Of a stretch of 64,000 nt of DNA, positions 34,336 through 46,287 are shown piece after piece (the stretch's first letter is position 1; each line of letters opens with the position of its first letter). The position numbers and the translations under genes were made by a program. The stretch spans positions 42,115,554 to 42,179,553 of the forward strand of contig OX485803.1 of the NCBI GenBank assembly GCA_950295325.1, read 5' to 3'. The notes under the pieces are model-generated. The model was not told the origin of the DNA. It saw only the letters and a list, made by a program, of their open reading frames with translations, and did not search any database. The DNA comes from Polytrichum commune (Eukaryota > Streptophyta > Polytrichopsida > Polytrichales > Polytrichaceae).

Positions 34336-35783
34336 TCAAAAAAAAGTAGCCACACTTGAGGCCCATCTATCTTAGGTACTCACAACTCATACGAACCTCA
34401 ACCTGTCGAGAAGGTCCCTCCCTCCATGCATCTCTCTCTTTCTCTCTCTCTCTCATCCATGGACTCCAGCTCCTCCTCATCAGTACTTGCCTGCCTTGCT
34501 CTGCGGAGCGGCAGCAATAATAGATTGCTTTGTTGATGCTATGATCATGGCCCCATCGCCACCTAACCTTATTAGTCAGCGCACGGCATGCCTCCGTAGC
34601 TCACGCACACTCACAGGAACGAGAAGATCACAACTGCCGCTGGAAGGAAGCAGAGACCGAAGGCTCGATCGGAGGAGGAGGAGGATGAGGAGGAGGTAAC
34701 TAATGTGGGGACGCTCTAAGCGAAGGAAGAAGAGGGAGCCCACCATTAGTAACTAATGTTAGTGAGACCACACTGAGTTACTTAGGCACTTCTGGTAGTT
34801 TCGGAGATCTTAGGGCCTAGATGCCTCCCAAGTTGCAGTAATTAACCTAGTTGCGGACTCGCCTGTGGTGTGAAGCAAACCCAGATCCGGTGCAATCTCC
34901 AACTTCGCATGCGCTCTCTAGTCGAGCCTCTGGGAGTTCGTTGCCTGCAAGGCATGGGAGTTTCGGAGCTTTGTGTTGTGTCCAGGTTGAGCTGACACTC
35001 CAGCCCTGCCACTACTTGGATTGGCAATGGTCTCCTGCCTTTTTACACTAGTAGTAGTTGTTTCTGGTTCGTTGCTTCGCAGAGGGTTTGACTTCCAAAG
35101 TTTTGCATCTCGTAGCAGAGTGCCAAGTTTTGATCTTTAGCACTTTGGAGTAGTGGTGGTGGTGATTGAAGATACAGAGAGAGTGTGTGTGTGTGGTCAT
35201 TTAAAGTCGTCGGCGGAGGAGAAGGCAAGAGACCTCTGTATGTTTTGGGGGATTTTTGGGTTCTTGGTGTTTGGAGTACAACTAGCTGGGGGTCATGTTT
35301 GATCCGTGCAGATGAGGGACTGCTTTCTCTTGTTCTTTTTCTTTAAACCAGTTTCTTGTGTGAGGATAATCTAATTTCCAGAGTTGACAGAGGAGCTACA
35401 GGTGGTTGTTGCATGGCTAGGATACATAGTTGAAGTCCTCGGAGGAGGTGAAGGCGATAAGGAGAGATCATTGCATGTTATGGGGTTTTTTTTGGGTTCT
35501 GAGCAGTGTGATCGCTGGATTGGGGTTACGTGTCATCGGCACAGATGAGGAGGAGCGGCGGCGTGTCTTTTTCTTAGTATTTTCTTCGGACGATTATGGC
35601 GTGAGGATAAATCTAATCAACAGAGTTCAAGCGCAGAGGACCTACAGTGAGGTGTTGGTCGCATCACCTCGGGGGAGGAGGTGAGAGGGAACTTGAGGAG
35701 AGCGGAACATTGTATGGTCTGGGGGTTTTTGGGCAGTGTGACCACCGGATGTGGGTGATGCATAATCCGGAACAGTGACGATC
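34336..35783 (+). promoter_or_regulatory. Promoter / long 5' leader of the glycosyltransferase-like gene
   Basis: A CT-rich microsatellite (34432-34456) of the kind common near plant transcription starts lies about 1.3 kb upstream of the ATG. From about 35205 the leader holds three diverged tandem units of about 230 bp (starts near 35207, 35435 and 35665), each with a 'ctcggaggaggtgaagg'-like block followed by 'tgttttgggg' and 'cagatgagg'. Upstream ATGs are present, so either a spliced leader or translational control is possible. The exact transcription start cannot be set from sequence. Confidence 0.4.
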
Positions 35784-37160
35784 ATGGTGCCGCACGTCCT
35801 GTTGAATGTGTGCGACTCTGCATCATTCCCGGGTACAGAACAAGAATCCCCTAGTGCAGTATCAACAGCAGCATGCCAAGTGCACCAGATTCGAAACTCC
35901 CTCCAAGGAATGATGGCATCGTGGTGGAAGGTGATGGATTTCAAGCGGGTCAAAATCTGGTTACCATTTTTGGGCTTGGCGGTTCTCTCGCTCTGCCTAG
36001 GTTATCAATTCCTAACCCCGCTCCAGGCACCTTGTGAACCCGGATCACTCGCTTGTGCTGGCCTCCAATTCATCAGCTCATCGCAAAAACCAAAACCCCG
36101 CGACCAATTTCAACCTCTGTATACAGATCAACGAAGAATTGCTGTCTGTTTGGTCGGAGGAGCCCGGACGTTCGAGCTCACAGGGAAGACTCTGCGGAGG
36201 CATTTGCTCGATGTTTACAACAATACGGATGTGTTTTTGAATGCTCCGTTGGACGCAGATTCACACAAATTCACGCTGCTGACAGGCCGAAACTTGAAGG
36301 CAGCGAGGATCTTCGAGCCTGAGAGGCTTCCGGAGACGCTGTTGGCCCAGCAGGCGATCACGGCGTGGGGGAGCCCGCATGGGTTGCAAGGATTGTTGCA
36401 ATACTTCAATTTGGTGGAAGGGTGTTGGGGAATGGTGAAGAAGTACGAGGTTCAACACGGGTTCAAATACGATTGGGTGATCCGGACGCGCGTCGACGGG
36501 TACTGGAATGGCCCGTTGCCGGACATTGCAAATTTGTCGTCAGAGTTTTATTACGTTGCGGAAGGGTCAGATTTCCACGGGTTGAATGACCGGTTTGGAA
36601 TGGGTGACAGCCGGACGAGCCGCGCGGCGTTTGCACGGATGAGCTTAATTCCCGTCCTGCACGAGCGCGGATACCGGGGGCTGAACTCGGAGGCTGCGTA
36701 CAAGGCGCAATTGATCGTTTCTGGGGTTCCGTTCCGGCGGATTCAACTCCCGTTCTGTATAATGACGGGGCGGACGAACTCGTTCCCGCCGTCGCCGTAT
36801 GGGTTATTGATTGCGGACATGGCGACGCGGGGGCCGCTTAGTGGGACATACTGTCGGCCGTGCGACTGGCCGGCGAACTCGACGATGTCGCATGCGATTG
36901 TAAACGGGATGATGCAAGACTGGGACTGGCCGGGAAAGGTGGACGACATCGTCGTGTGCAACGCGAGCAATGTTTGGGCGCCCAATTGGCGTGAGATCGG
37001 GGAGGAAATATACAAGCGGGACGTCCCGGGGGCGAAGCTCTTGCCCGATCCCACGGCAAGGTCGCAACACAAGTGCGTCGCCGAGGTCACTGAATTCTCA
37101 ACGCAATGGGAGGTTTGGGACGCGCCTTCCGCCGATGTGCTCTGCAAAGCGCGCTTTTAA
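35784..37160 (+). CDS. Type II membrane glycosyltransferase-like protein (plant family of unknown function)
   Basis: An intronless frame of 458 codons from the first ATG (35784), or 417 from the twin ATGs at 35910/35913. The latter would give a more typical short cytosolic tail (MASWWKVMDFKRVK) before a single membrane anchor, WLPFLGLAVLSLCLGYQF. The lumenal part contains RIAVCLVGGARTFELTGKTL, then WVIRTRVDGYW, an R-x-R-x-D block like those that bind nucleotide sugar or metal in related Golgi enzymes, then FGMGDSRTSRAAFARM. Several Cys residues near the end (CRPCDW, CNASN) could form disulphides. This architecture suggests a Golgi enzyme acting on wall polysaccharide or glycoprotein, but the substrate is unknown. 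The CDS is clearly GC-richer than its flanks. Antisense frames of up to 134 codons are shadows. It is the only complete, undamaged gene in the window. Confidence 0.8.
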   Translation: MVPHVLLNVCDSASFPGTEQESPSAVSTAACQVHQIRNSLQGMMASWWKVMDFKRVKIWLPFLGLAVLSLCLGYQFLTPLQAPCEPGSLACAGLQFISSSQKPKPRDQFQPLYTDQRRIAVCLVGGARTFELTGKTLRRHLLDVYNNTDVFLNAPLDADSHKFTLLTGRNLKAARIFEPERLPETLLAQQAITAWGSPHGLQGLLQYFNLVEGCWGMVKKYEVQHGFKYDWVIRTRVDGYWNGPLPDIANLSSEFYYVAEGSDFHGLNDRFGMGDSRTSRAAFARMSLIPVLHERGYRGLNSEAAYKAQLIVSGVPFRRIQLPFCIMTGRTNSFPPSPYGLLIADMATRGPLSGTYCRPCDWPANSTMSHAIVNGMMQDWDWPGKVDDIVVCNASNVWAPNWREIGEEIYKRDVPGAKLLPDPTARSQHKCVAEVTEFSTQWEVWDAPSADVLCKARF

Positions 37161-40100
37161 TCGACATTGCATCCGATCCGTTCGACATGAATGAATGTTC
37201 GGGCCATCATTCTAAAGACTTCGCCCGGGGGTTGAATTTCCTGAGTTTGGGTTCGTATAGTCCAACTGGCTGTCGGAGTTCCCGGTGTAGATCCTCTCTC
37301 CTCTACGAATCAGGACCCATCTACGATGACCAACTTTGGTCCGGTGAATGATGCTGGAGGTGACAGATTCGATGGTGATGGATTCGATGGCGCTGGGTGA
37401 AGTCCCCAAGGTTAACTCCAGGACTTGGTTCAGATGGTGAGCCCGGACCCACTTGCATCTCCTGCTTGGAATTTGTGGCCGTTGCAAAAACATTATGGAG
37501 TATTGCAACATAGGATGGATCCCATCGCTGCCTGCCTCTTTTCATCATACTTTTAGGGGTTGAGCGTCTCTACTGCACTTAGTCAATGTATGTGTAGAAG
37601 GCACAAGTGTTGTCAAGAGGGATTCCATGGTGTCTCCATCTGTCGTTTTTTGGGGATTGCCACCTTTTGCAAGCTTCAAATCTCACTACCTCTTTGCCCT
37701 GCTAACTTCACAGGTTTTTTATTGTTAGAAACCTGAATAGGTGGGGTCAATCCATGCAATAACCTTTGTGGACCTTATTGGCTCCACTCCCAAGAGTTTG
37801 CATGGTAGTTTACCTCAAGAAACTAAGGGTAAAGAGGAGAGAGATGAGGTGAGAGAGAGATGGGTTCCCTGCGTTCTTCGTCTTGAGTGTACAGTAGACA
37901 ACATGATTTAAGCAAAATTCTTGAAGGTCCACGTAGAGGAGAAACTTACTCTCCATTGGTCTCTTCCATGGTCAATTTGGCCATTTTGAAATAACACCAA
38001 CACATTATTCTTCAATGGAGCCAGTTTTTTCCAAAATAATAATATTTAAAAAAATCCAGATATCAATGCAGCTGCTTTAGTTCAAGAACTAAAAGGCTTC
38101 TTTAGATTCCGGAGGTGAGTTTCCATCTAGGCTGCTGTCCCACCAGATTCTAAATGATAGTGGATCAGAGGTGTTCACATGCTGTTAAGGACAAGTTGCC
38201 ATCCAACCTCATTTTGACAGTCTGCTAGAAAATGGAGGGCTGCAGACATGGGGTTTCATGCGCCCACTAATGAATCTTAAACTTACACTTACAAGTGTCA
38301 ATTACCAAAAGATTGAAGACCGATTTTAAGAGGAGGAGGAGGTTCATAGGTGGTCCTCGTTATGAGAAGATGGGAGTAGCTAGTTGGCACATATAATCCT
38401 TACCCTACAAGATTCCCTCTACATTTGGTCGGGTTTGTCCTTATTCACACTAGAATCTAGTGGGCAAGCAGCCTACATGGAAACTCACCCTCAGTGCCCT
38501 GGTGGGTTGTAAAATTTATCAGCAACAGTTGCTGATCATAAGGCTTTTCATCACCATTGACACTAATTATTTCTAGTTTGCTTTTAAGTTTTGTAGGGTG
38601 CTATATTGGACATCCAGGCTTCTCGAAATTTTTTTCCCCTGTATGTTTGACCTAAAGTAAGGAGCTATCATGTGGCACTGTCATCATGGGGTTAGGCTGA
38701 TGGGCTGTTGGGTAGTTAAATTGATGTTTCACAAATCTCATCTTAATGTATATGTAGTTGGTTATGCATACATACATGTTGTGCTCAAGCTCAAGCTTGT
38801 ACGTTGGGGAAGGTGGGGGGGGGGGGCAGGTAAGAAGAATGAGCCCTTTTATGTGTCAACCACACTAGATTACTTGTTTTGTTAGATCTTGACTTCGTAC
38901 AGTGATTTTTCTAGAGGTTTGTGCTTTTTTAGATTGGCGGCTACAAAATTCCAAGAGTTTCCAAGTTTTGATAGTTACATTGAGTTTAAGTTTGGGCCTG
39001 AACTTGAATAAAAGAGGCATAAAAAATCATTCATTTAGGCACATTGTACTCTCGACGCTCAACTTACACTAAGGACTGACCCGCCAGTCCTTGACCTAAC
39101 TCTTGGCATTTTTGCAAGGATCTTGAAGGTTTGACTGTTCCCAAATAGGAATTCCCAGTTGCTCAAGTCTGATCCATGCAGACCAGGCCCCCATGCCCAT
39201 TGCCAATGTCGAAAGAAAGTACTCGTGGACTAATCTGATGTCCTCTGTTATAGACTTATTCCTGATTTTTGTGCACTACTCCAAAGAATAGAATAACATC
39301 CAATTTTGGTTAAGTACTTGTTTTTTCCTATCTTTACATTTGTTAATGTGCAGTACAAGGTTAAATAATGCCTGTGAGTGAAAGCGTACAGATAGTACAG
39401 ATAGTACATCAAGTCTACCCTTAAAATTTTATTTGGTTCCACTTTCACTGGATCTTCTGCAGTTTACTTTTGACATTTGGTCCGGAAAAGACATCTGGTC
39501 TGGCATAGCCTATTGGTCAATTTAATAATCAATATGCATTTTCAGGTAACAATAGCCTGCTAATTTCATGAGCATTGGTGAATCATGGAGAAGAAATTAG
39601 TTGCAAAGACATCAAATTAGGGGCCGGGTTACACCATGGACCATGAAGTTGGACCATGGAAGTTAATCTATTTAGTTTTTCTCACTGTAAAATTTGTTGG
39701 ACCATGTCAGTGGATAATGAAGGTCTCTAAATATGGCTTTTGAAGATCTCAAACTCCAGGGTCATTCTGACATTTTTTCCTTGGTGTAAACTGAAGTGGG
39801 TTCATGACTAATTCAACAGCCAGTCATTGATTTTACAGGGACTTGGGACGATTTCACGGTCCACTCTGTACAAAACCCCTCAGTCTATCCAAGGTCATTG
39901 AGATGAATCAGCAACATACCTAATGTTGGGAAGTCTTTATTTAGGATGGGTGAGAGGTATGCTTGTGAACGAAAATTCTCTCTCCGTGTCTCATCAGTTC
40001 CTCCAACTCTTAGTTGCATGCCATAGTAGAATGGTTCATTTTCATTCCACTGGTTACAACTTGTCACTCTACATGTGTTTTCATGCTACAAATAGTTCAC

Positions 40101-40744
40101 AGATGAATTGAATCTATGTGAGAACTTGATATATCACATGATTGAACAAATTCTAAAAGGTACAACAATTTTTTTTTTTTTTAAAGAAATTCCCTCCCAA
40201 GAATGTGCCATCCTTCTTCATTGTAGAATGCAAATCTAGGAGAGGAGATTCATGCATTGATATCCACAATTGAGAAGAAGTATTTCTTTCAGGCTAAGCA
40301 AGAGTTGACATATAACACACATATAACATAGTGCTCTAAAGGAGCATAGTACATCATAAGAGTACAAGACAACTGGGAGCCCCATGGAAACGTCACCAAT
40401 GTGAACAAGTTTTAGGACATGCAATTGCACAAAGTTACCTCACTTCCCAGATAAGAATATTGTTTCCTTCTCATAATATACTATTAGGTTCCCATGAATA
40501 ATTTATAACTTAGTTATACAATATCACCTTAGTAAAGAGGAACTATACACACAAAACTATTGTAGTGAGTGGCTCTTACCAAAAAAATGATAGCAACCTT
40601 AAGAACATGAAGCACGGCCCCATGGCCATATAACATTCCTAATAAAATCATAAAAGCAATACTATCAATCGTCCTAAACTTTAAACTCTCATCACCCTTG
40701 TGCGTGCATGTTGTTGACGATTTTTATCCTTGGCACATTGCTAA
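37161..40744. other. 3' flank and spacer, no gene seen
   Basis: The first few hundred bases probably hold the 3' UTR of the preceding gene. Beyond it the DNA is AT-rich with a G-run at 38815-38826 and a GAGAGGT-motif copy at 39943-39985. No further coding frame was recognised. Confidence 0.4.
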
Positions 40745-41161
40745 GAGCATCCCCACTAGATCGGGTACACGCCAAATAGAGTATATAATATTTTATACCT
40801 TTGGGGAGCCCTCCATCTTGGGCGGGGCAGCTCATCTTGAGTCAGAGCCCACCAAAGCCTAGGCATACCCCCGGTATAATTAGGAAGCAATCAATAAGAC
40901 AACGACACCTATTATCTGACATGGGATAAAGTAGGATATCAGAGTATCTGATATTAAAGTAATCTCTTGGCGGGCCGGAGGAGGGCCGCCATATGAACCA
41001 TTTATGGCGGGGGAAGGCCTTTACTATACCCAGGCCGGTTCTAAATTATGGGGGACCGGACATTGGTGGGGCTCAATTTATGCCGGTACCGCCACCTAAG
41101 AACCCGGGATGCCCCATTTTTGGCGTTGGCATGCCCTATGCCCGGTCTGGTGGGGACGCTC
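40745..41161 (+). mobile_element. PIF/Harbinger-type MITE with GAGCATCC termini, copy 2
   Basis: TIRs GAGCATCCCCAC / GTGGGGACGCTC are flanked by TAA on both sides (40742-40744, 41162-41164). 417 bp, GC-rich toward the right end, non-coding. Terminal sequence and 3 bp target match the 25293-25651 element. Confidence 0.7.
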
Positions 41162-41164
41162 TAA

Positions 41165-43400
41165 TAAACTTGCAATTTCCAACGCAATAATAAAAATCCA
41201 ATGATTTAAGCGATGGTGTACATTGAATGATAGTGTTGTTATACCATTCACTAATGGGTTCAGCTGGACAACATCAACATATCAACGTCGGTGCTGACGA
41301 TGATATGCAAGGATTCCCAGACCTTTCCGGCTGAAAATCTATTGTTGCTAGGGCGTCATTTGCAGAGCAAGATCTCCTTAAGTTCTTATATTGTCGCAAT
41401 GTTGACGCTGAGCACAGCGCTGGTTCGTTAACTTGGCGGGACAACTATAAATGGGCAACCATGCGGCTTTTGCTTCAAAAGAGTGTGAAAAGTTACAGTA
41501 ACTCTTGAGAATGCTCAAGCGGATAATTACCGCAATGACGTGGGTGCTCACCTGCATTACACTTGTAGTCTTCTTAAAAGTTCTAACCTTCATTCTAGTG
41601 GAACAATTGACCACTTGCAATCCTGCCCCTTACCAATTGGGCATTCTTGAAAGAAATAACCCCGTGTCATCTGTGACTCCGATATATTTTTCCCGCCATT
41701 TCGTAGAAGCAGTTTCTAAAATTCGCAATCCATGGATTTACAGAGCCAACAGCAGCAATGCACCACAGTCGCTGCTTCCCATTCACAAGAGTGCAGACGG
41801 AGCCTAGTCTGCTTGCATCACAACATTCAAGCCATGTCAATTTTGCTCTATGGTCTCCACAGATAAATCTACCTCCTGGCATCCTCATCCGCTGCACCAG
41901 CAGGAAAAAACACCTTCTAACAACAGTTTTGGGTTAATGTAAATACACTGCATGCTCAAGACCATAACTAATCCACACTTTGATCTGCCAATGCAATTCA
42001 GCACCACAAATCGATTTCTTCATCACCGTGCAAATCCTCAGGGTTGTCGACATCATAGAAATTGTTGTCAGGTGACCTCCTGCTCCATCCTTGCATGGGT
42101 GAATTCACCTTCTTCGCAGTCAGTTCCGTTCAAATCACGTCACCCCCTACTTCTCTACTCTCCTCCGCTGCAGAGTCCAAGGCACCTCTTAGAGCTGATC
42201 TAGTCATCAGCACCATCTTTTCCCAGCCTTCAAATTTTGCAATTTCTATTTGCTTCTCCTTGGGTTCTTCATGAAAGGTCTTCCACTGCATATGTGACAG
42301 CCAGCACCTACTCCAGTTTAAGATTCTCGGCACTGCAGTAATGCTCAACTTTAACTGCTCTTCCTTATTAGGCAGAATTGCTCACGAGTGATTTGCCCGT
42401 ATTGCTTCAAGTTTACTGTTTCTTCCACATCATCTTATCAGTCTTATCTAGCAGAAAGTTTCAATATTTCCAGAAGCTCCCAAACAAAAGCATAACTTTA
42501 AGCCTACTTATCTCCAGTGGACAGGGTGCTATCCAACTACCTACTTCATAGCAATCACACTACAACTGCCAGCTACATTCAACGATTTTCCAGTGAGTAG
42601 GCACAAAATACCAGTGTAATTCACTTTGAAGATATCAAGGCAAAAAATTGCACTCAATCACTGAATCAAGACCCTTTTAACTGTGTGTGGGCGGCAACAC
42701 CAACAAGAATAATTTTAGATCACATACGTCTCCAGAAAAGATTGCACATCCCCGCAATGCAATGCAGTGGGTGTGAGAGTCACAAACTCCGAGGGAAGGT
42801 CGTGGGGAAGTTTAAGTGCTGCTACATTCTGACACGGAGGCGCCGGTTGAGGTGGCCAGTGCAATGTGTGATGTGCATCCGGCTCGGAGACACCTTCAAC
42901 ATCAAGCAGCTGCCATCTATTGTTAGCGGCAGATTGCTCCATCCTGAAGGACGGAGGGACGACGTTGTATCCTTCGACGGTGCAGGGCGTTAAAGTGCAC
43001 TGCAACTGTGGCGTGCAGAACTCCGAGCTTCTTCATCCCATGGTAAACTTATCAACCAGGTGGTAGAAAATGTCCTCGTCAACAGTAACAAGGGGTACAT
43101 ATCCGCTAATGAGTTTACCATCTCAATTTCCACAAAATATGGCGGGTGACTCACCGATCAGCCCTCTCCGCCAGGTCTCAATTCCCAATAAGGGCTCACA
43201 CCTCCACTAAACCAGCTTCCACCAGGATCTTTAACCCGGAACCTCCGGAGACAGATCAGTAACGTCGTTGGGTCGACATCGATCACTAGATGTGAGGTGC
43301 CAATAGAATCATGACCGCCGGAACCATCGGAGGCAGCGCCTTAACGTCTTTTGGGCTGACAATGCAAGTAGGACAGGTGTGTTATGGCAAACCCAGTCGT
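41165..43400. other. Spacer, no recognised gene
   Basis: Several frames of 70-102 codons exist on both strands (for example 42715-43005 minus, 41505-41807 plus). Their base composition is more gene-like than the neighbouring spacer, but no domain is recognisable. A non-coding transcript or an old pseudogene is possible. Confidence 0.3.
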
Positions 43401-43401
43401 T

Positions 43402-43750
43402 CCTGGATCTGCATCTGCATCCGGGAATGAAAGGTGGCCTCCACCCAGAATGCAGATGCAGATCCAGGCAAAACTGCCACTCATTCTACCTTACTATCAA
43501 AGATTTTTCTCTAAAATGATTTGTAGTTTTCTGCAGTCCTACCATATTGAGCTGTCTTTAGTGAAAAGCCGCCATGAAGTTGTTTGTCCTTAGCTGATAG
43601 TAGGCTCCCTGCATATCTCGCCGAAATGCAAGGAGTTCTGCACTTCCTGTATTACTTTACATCCAATTTTAGGGTATAACAGGGTGAATGGGCCAATATC
43701 CTGCATCTGCATCCGCATCGCAGATGAGAAAGCGCAAATGCAGATGCAGG
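43402..43750. repeat. Pair of CTGCATCTGCAT hairpins, possible fold-back element
   Basis: CCTGGATCTGCATCTGCAT (43402-43420) is exactly inverted at 43450-43468. CCTGCATCTGCAT (43700-43712) is exactly inverted at 43738-43750. The outer arms of the two hairpins are themselves inverted relative to one another, as in an element with subterminal hairpins. No target duplication was found. Confidence 0.55.
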
Positions 43751-45469
43751 TGCATGGTCACTAGGCTTGCCCTTAACGACGAAAGAGGCCGGGCAACAAG
43801 GAAGCGGCTCCAAGTTCTGACGTTAGTACCACTGAACTCTACTACACTAAATAGGATATTTAGTGTCTGATTATATTAGTGTTGTTACCGCCCTACCCTA
43901 CTCAACACTAATTTTCAAGTTTTTGATAATTAGGGTCGTTGTCTTCCCATCGGCCCACCTTCCTACTCGCTTACAGCTTCTCCGCTAGGAATTAGACTAG
44001 CGCTCGAGGGGGCGTGGTTCTTGGGAGTGATTGCGCTTCAAGGTGTTATTTTCATACGAGCTCTTACAGGTGTTGACTGTTGCTGCAGAATTGAGCGCAA
44101 AATTTAGTATACTGCTTTTTCTTGGGTGGTTGAGGCTGTTGGAGTTTGTGTGAAGGATTTTGGTTCACTGCATTTTTGGCACTGGATCTGCTTGAAAAAT
44201 CTAGTACTTGGAATGTGCTTTGTTTCCCCTTACATAAATCTACTTTGAATTTTGCAAACCTGCTTTGTTTCAAGGCTGACTGTTCAAGGTCTTAAATTTG
44301 CGGATTACATAACATCATCATCAAATTGTGCTACTTCATCTTTGAACTCAAAGTTAACAAGATCATCAGCTGCAGTAGCAGAAGCAAAATATTGCAACAA
44401 CTTTCGAGCGAGCAGAACTTCCATCATAACTAATACTCAATTCAAACATGTCACTTCCACATATTACCATAGTTGATATTTAGTGCTTGAGTTTACATTT
44501 AGTATTACTTATTTTCATAGCTTTATTGATATTTAATGTATGCGTTCGTATTTAGTGTATCAAACACTAAATATCCTATTTAGTGAGCAGCTACAATTTG
44601 TAGGCATACATCCCTCTTACCAATGAAACCTACCTTGACGTCCGTGTATATCTCAACACTACACTAAATATTGTATTTAATGTAAGCACAATAAAGTGGA
44701 CAGTTCCTAATCCTCGCATTGGTTTAAGTCAAAGTGATGCAAAATTATATGTTATCTTTGAGTTTTGTGAAGAGAAAAACCATAAACATTTCAGACCTTG
44801 TGCAGCCACTAGCCCACGAACTTTTTTGGCTAGTGGCTAACCCAATAGGTAAGAGTGTGAGGCCAAACCCACCACCCTTAAGCGTCCTAGTCCGGGTGAT
44901 GGTTTTGAGAATCACATGTATTGTTTGTGTATTGAAAATGCTCCCTTCACACCCCAAGGCATTTATGTCATTTTGAATCACTTTGTTTATTAATGGTAGC
45001 CTCTTGACTTATGGCCGAATTGGCCTTCTCAAGGGTCCAACCGGCGGCCTTGGCAACACAAGCTCTCAAAGATATTCCCCTTTGGCCTTTGATTATCCTC
45101 TCCTTCACTTTTCCATTGCTAGAGTCTTCCACTTTCTCCATCGGCCTAACCTCCTTCGTCTCGCCACCGCGGATGTCCTCCACCTTCTCCATTAGTAATC
45201 CAAGTGATTTATTTTGACCAATAGGTTCAAGTGTTGAAAAACACTTTTATCAATGGTTCAAGCACCAATACATTCAAAAATCACACATGCCCTACCTAAC
45301 CTAATGAATCCAATACTTACCTAAGGCCTAAGATATTCTAAAATAATCTATTGTGGTCTAAGGTTAATTTGTGGTGAGGCCGCTAAGGTTACTATGTATT
45401 GATTCGTTAAGTGAAGGCCTAACAAGGCTTAGCCCGAGCTTAATCCAAGATTTGCCCCGGCCCAGTAGA
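43751..45469. other. Spacer with CACTAAAT inverted words, no gene seen
   Basis: 'acactaaataggatatttagtgt' lies near 43843-43867 and 'aacactaaatatcctatttagtg' near 44563-44585, with a third partial copy near 44658-44680. Frames on both strands at 44968-45217 are repetitive (EKVED... on minus) and unrecognised. Confidence 0.4.
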
Positions 45470-46287
45470 GTTAGCTAGTTGCCCCAGTTGGGCTTCGGCC
45501 AGCAGAGTTGTATCTGGTAGCAAGTAAGCTAGATGCCCCAGTTGGGCTTCGGCCAGCAAAGTTGTATCTGGTAGCAAGTCAGCTAGCTGCCCAGTTGGGC
45601 TTCGGCCAGCAGAGTTGTATCTGGTAGCAAGTAAGCTAGATGCCCCAGTTGGGCTTCGGCCAGCAGAGTTGTATCTGGTAGCAAGTAAGCTAGATGCCCC
45701 AGTTGGGCTTCGGCCAGCAAAGTTGTATCTGGTAGCAAGTCAGCTAGCTGCCCAGTTGGGCTTCGGCCAGCAGAGTTGTATCTGGTAGCAAGTAAGCTAG
45801 ATGCCCCAGTTGGGCTTCGGCCAGCAGAGTTGTATCTGGTAGCCCAGTCAGCTAGCTGCCCAGTTGGGCTTCGGCCAGCAGAGTTGTATCTGGTAGCAAG
45901 TAAGCTAGATGCCCCAGTTGGGCTTCGGCCAGCAGAGTTGTATCTGGTAGCAAGTAAGCTAGCTGCCCCAGTTGGGCTTCGGCCAGCAGAGTTGTATCTG
46001 GTAGCAAGTCAGCTAGCTGCCCAGTTGGGCTTCGGCCAACAGAGTTGTATCTGGTAGCAAGTCAGCTAGCTGCCCAGTTGGGCTTCGGCCAACAGAGTTG
46101 TATCTGGTAGCAAGTCAGCTAGCTGCCCAGTTGGGCTTCGGCCAGCAGAGTTGTATCTGGTAGCAAGTCAGCTAGCTGCCCAGTTGGGCTTCGGCCAACA
46201 GAGTTGTATCTGGTAGCAAGTCAGCTAGCTGCCCAGTTGGGCTTCGGCCAGCATAGTTGTATCTGGTAGCAAGTCAGCTAGCTGCCC
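45470..46287. repeat. ~54 bp minisatellite, about 15 units
   Basis: The unit 'gccccagttgggcttcggcc' + 'agcagagttgtatctggtag' + 'caagtaagctagat' repeats about 15 times as 53-55 bp variants. Units 1-3 are repeated as units 4-6, giving a 161 bp higher-order period. Variant bases (cagcag/cagcaa/caacag; taagctagat/tcagctagct) define subfamilies. The 93-codon plus frame (45776-46057) is a by-product: the array has no start context and drifts out of frame because of 53 bp units. Confidence 0.95.

Noticed and set aside
34700-34720. Third GAGCATCC-type MITE end (GTGGGGACGCTCTAA)
   Set aside because: One terminus is present, but no matching left end lies within about 500 bp upstream.
36034-37194. Several antisense and out-of-frame ORFs (up to 134 codons)
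   Set aside because: They are shadows of the GC-rich glycosyltransferase-like CDS and have no independent motif or context.
45776-46057. 93-codon repetitive protein frame
   Set aside because: It is a by-product of the 54 bp minisatellite; 53 bp units shift the frame and there is no gene context.
45470-46287. CRISPR-like regular array
   Set aside because: The repeats are directly adjacent without unique spacers, and the sequence is a plant nuclear one.
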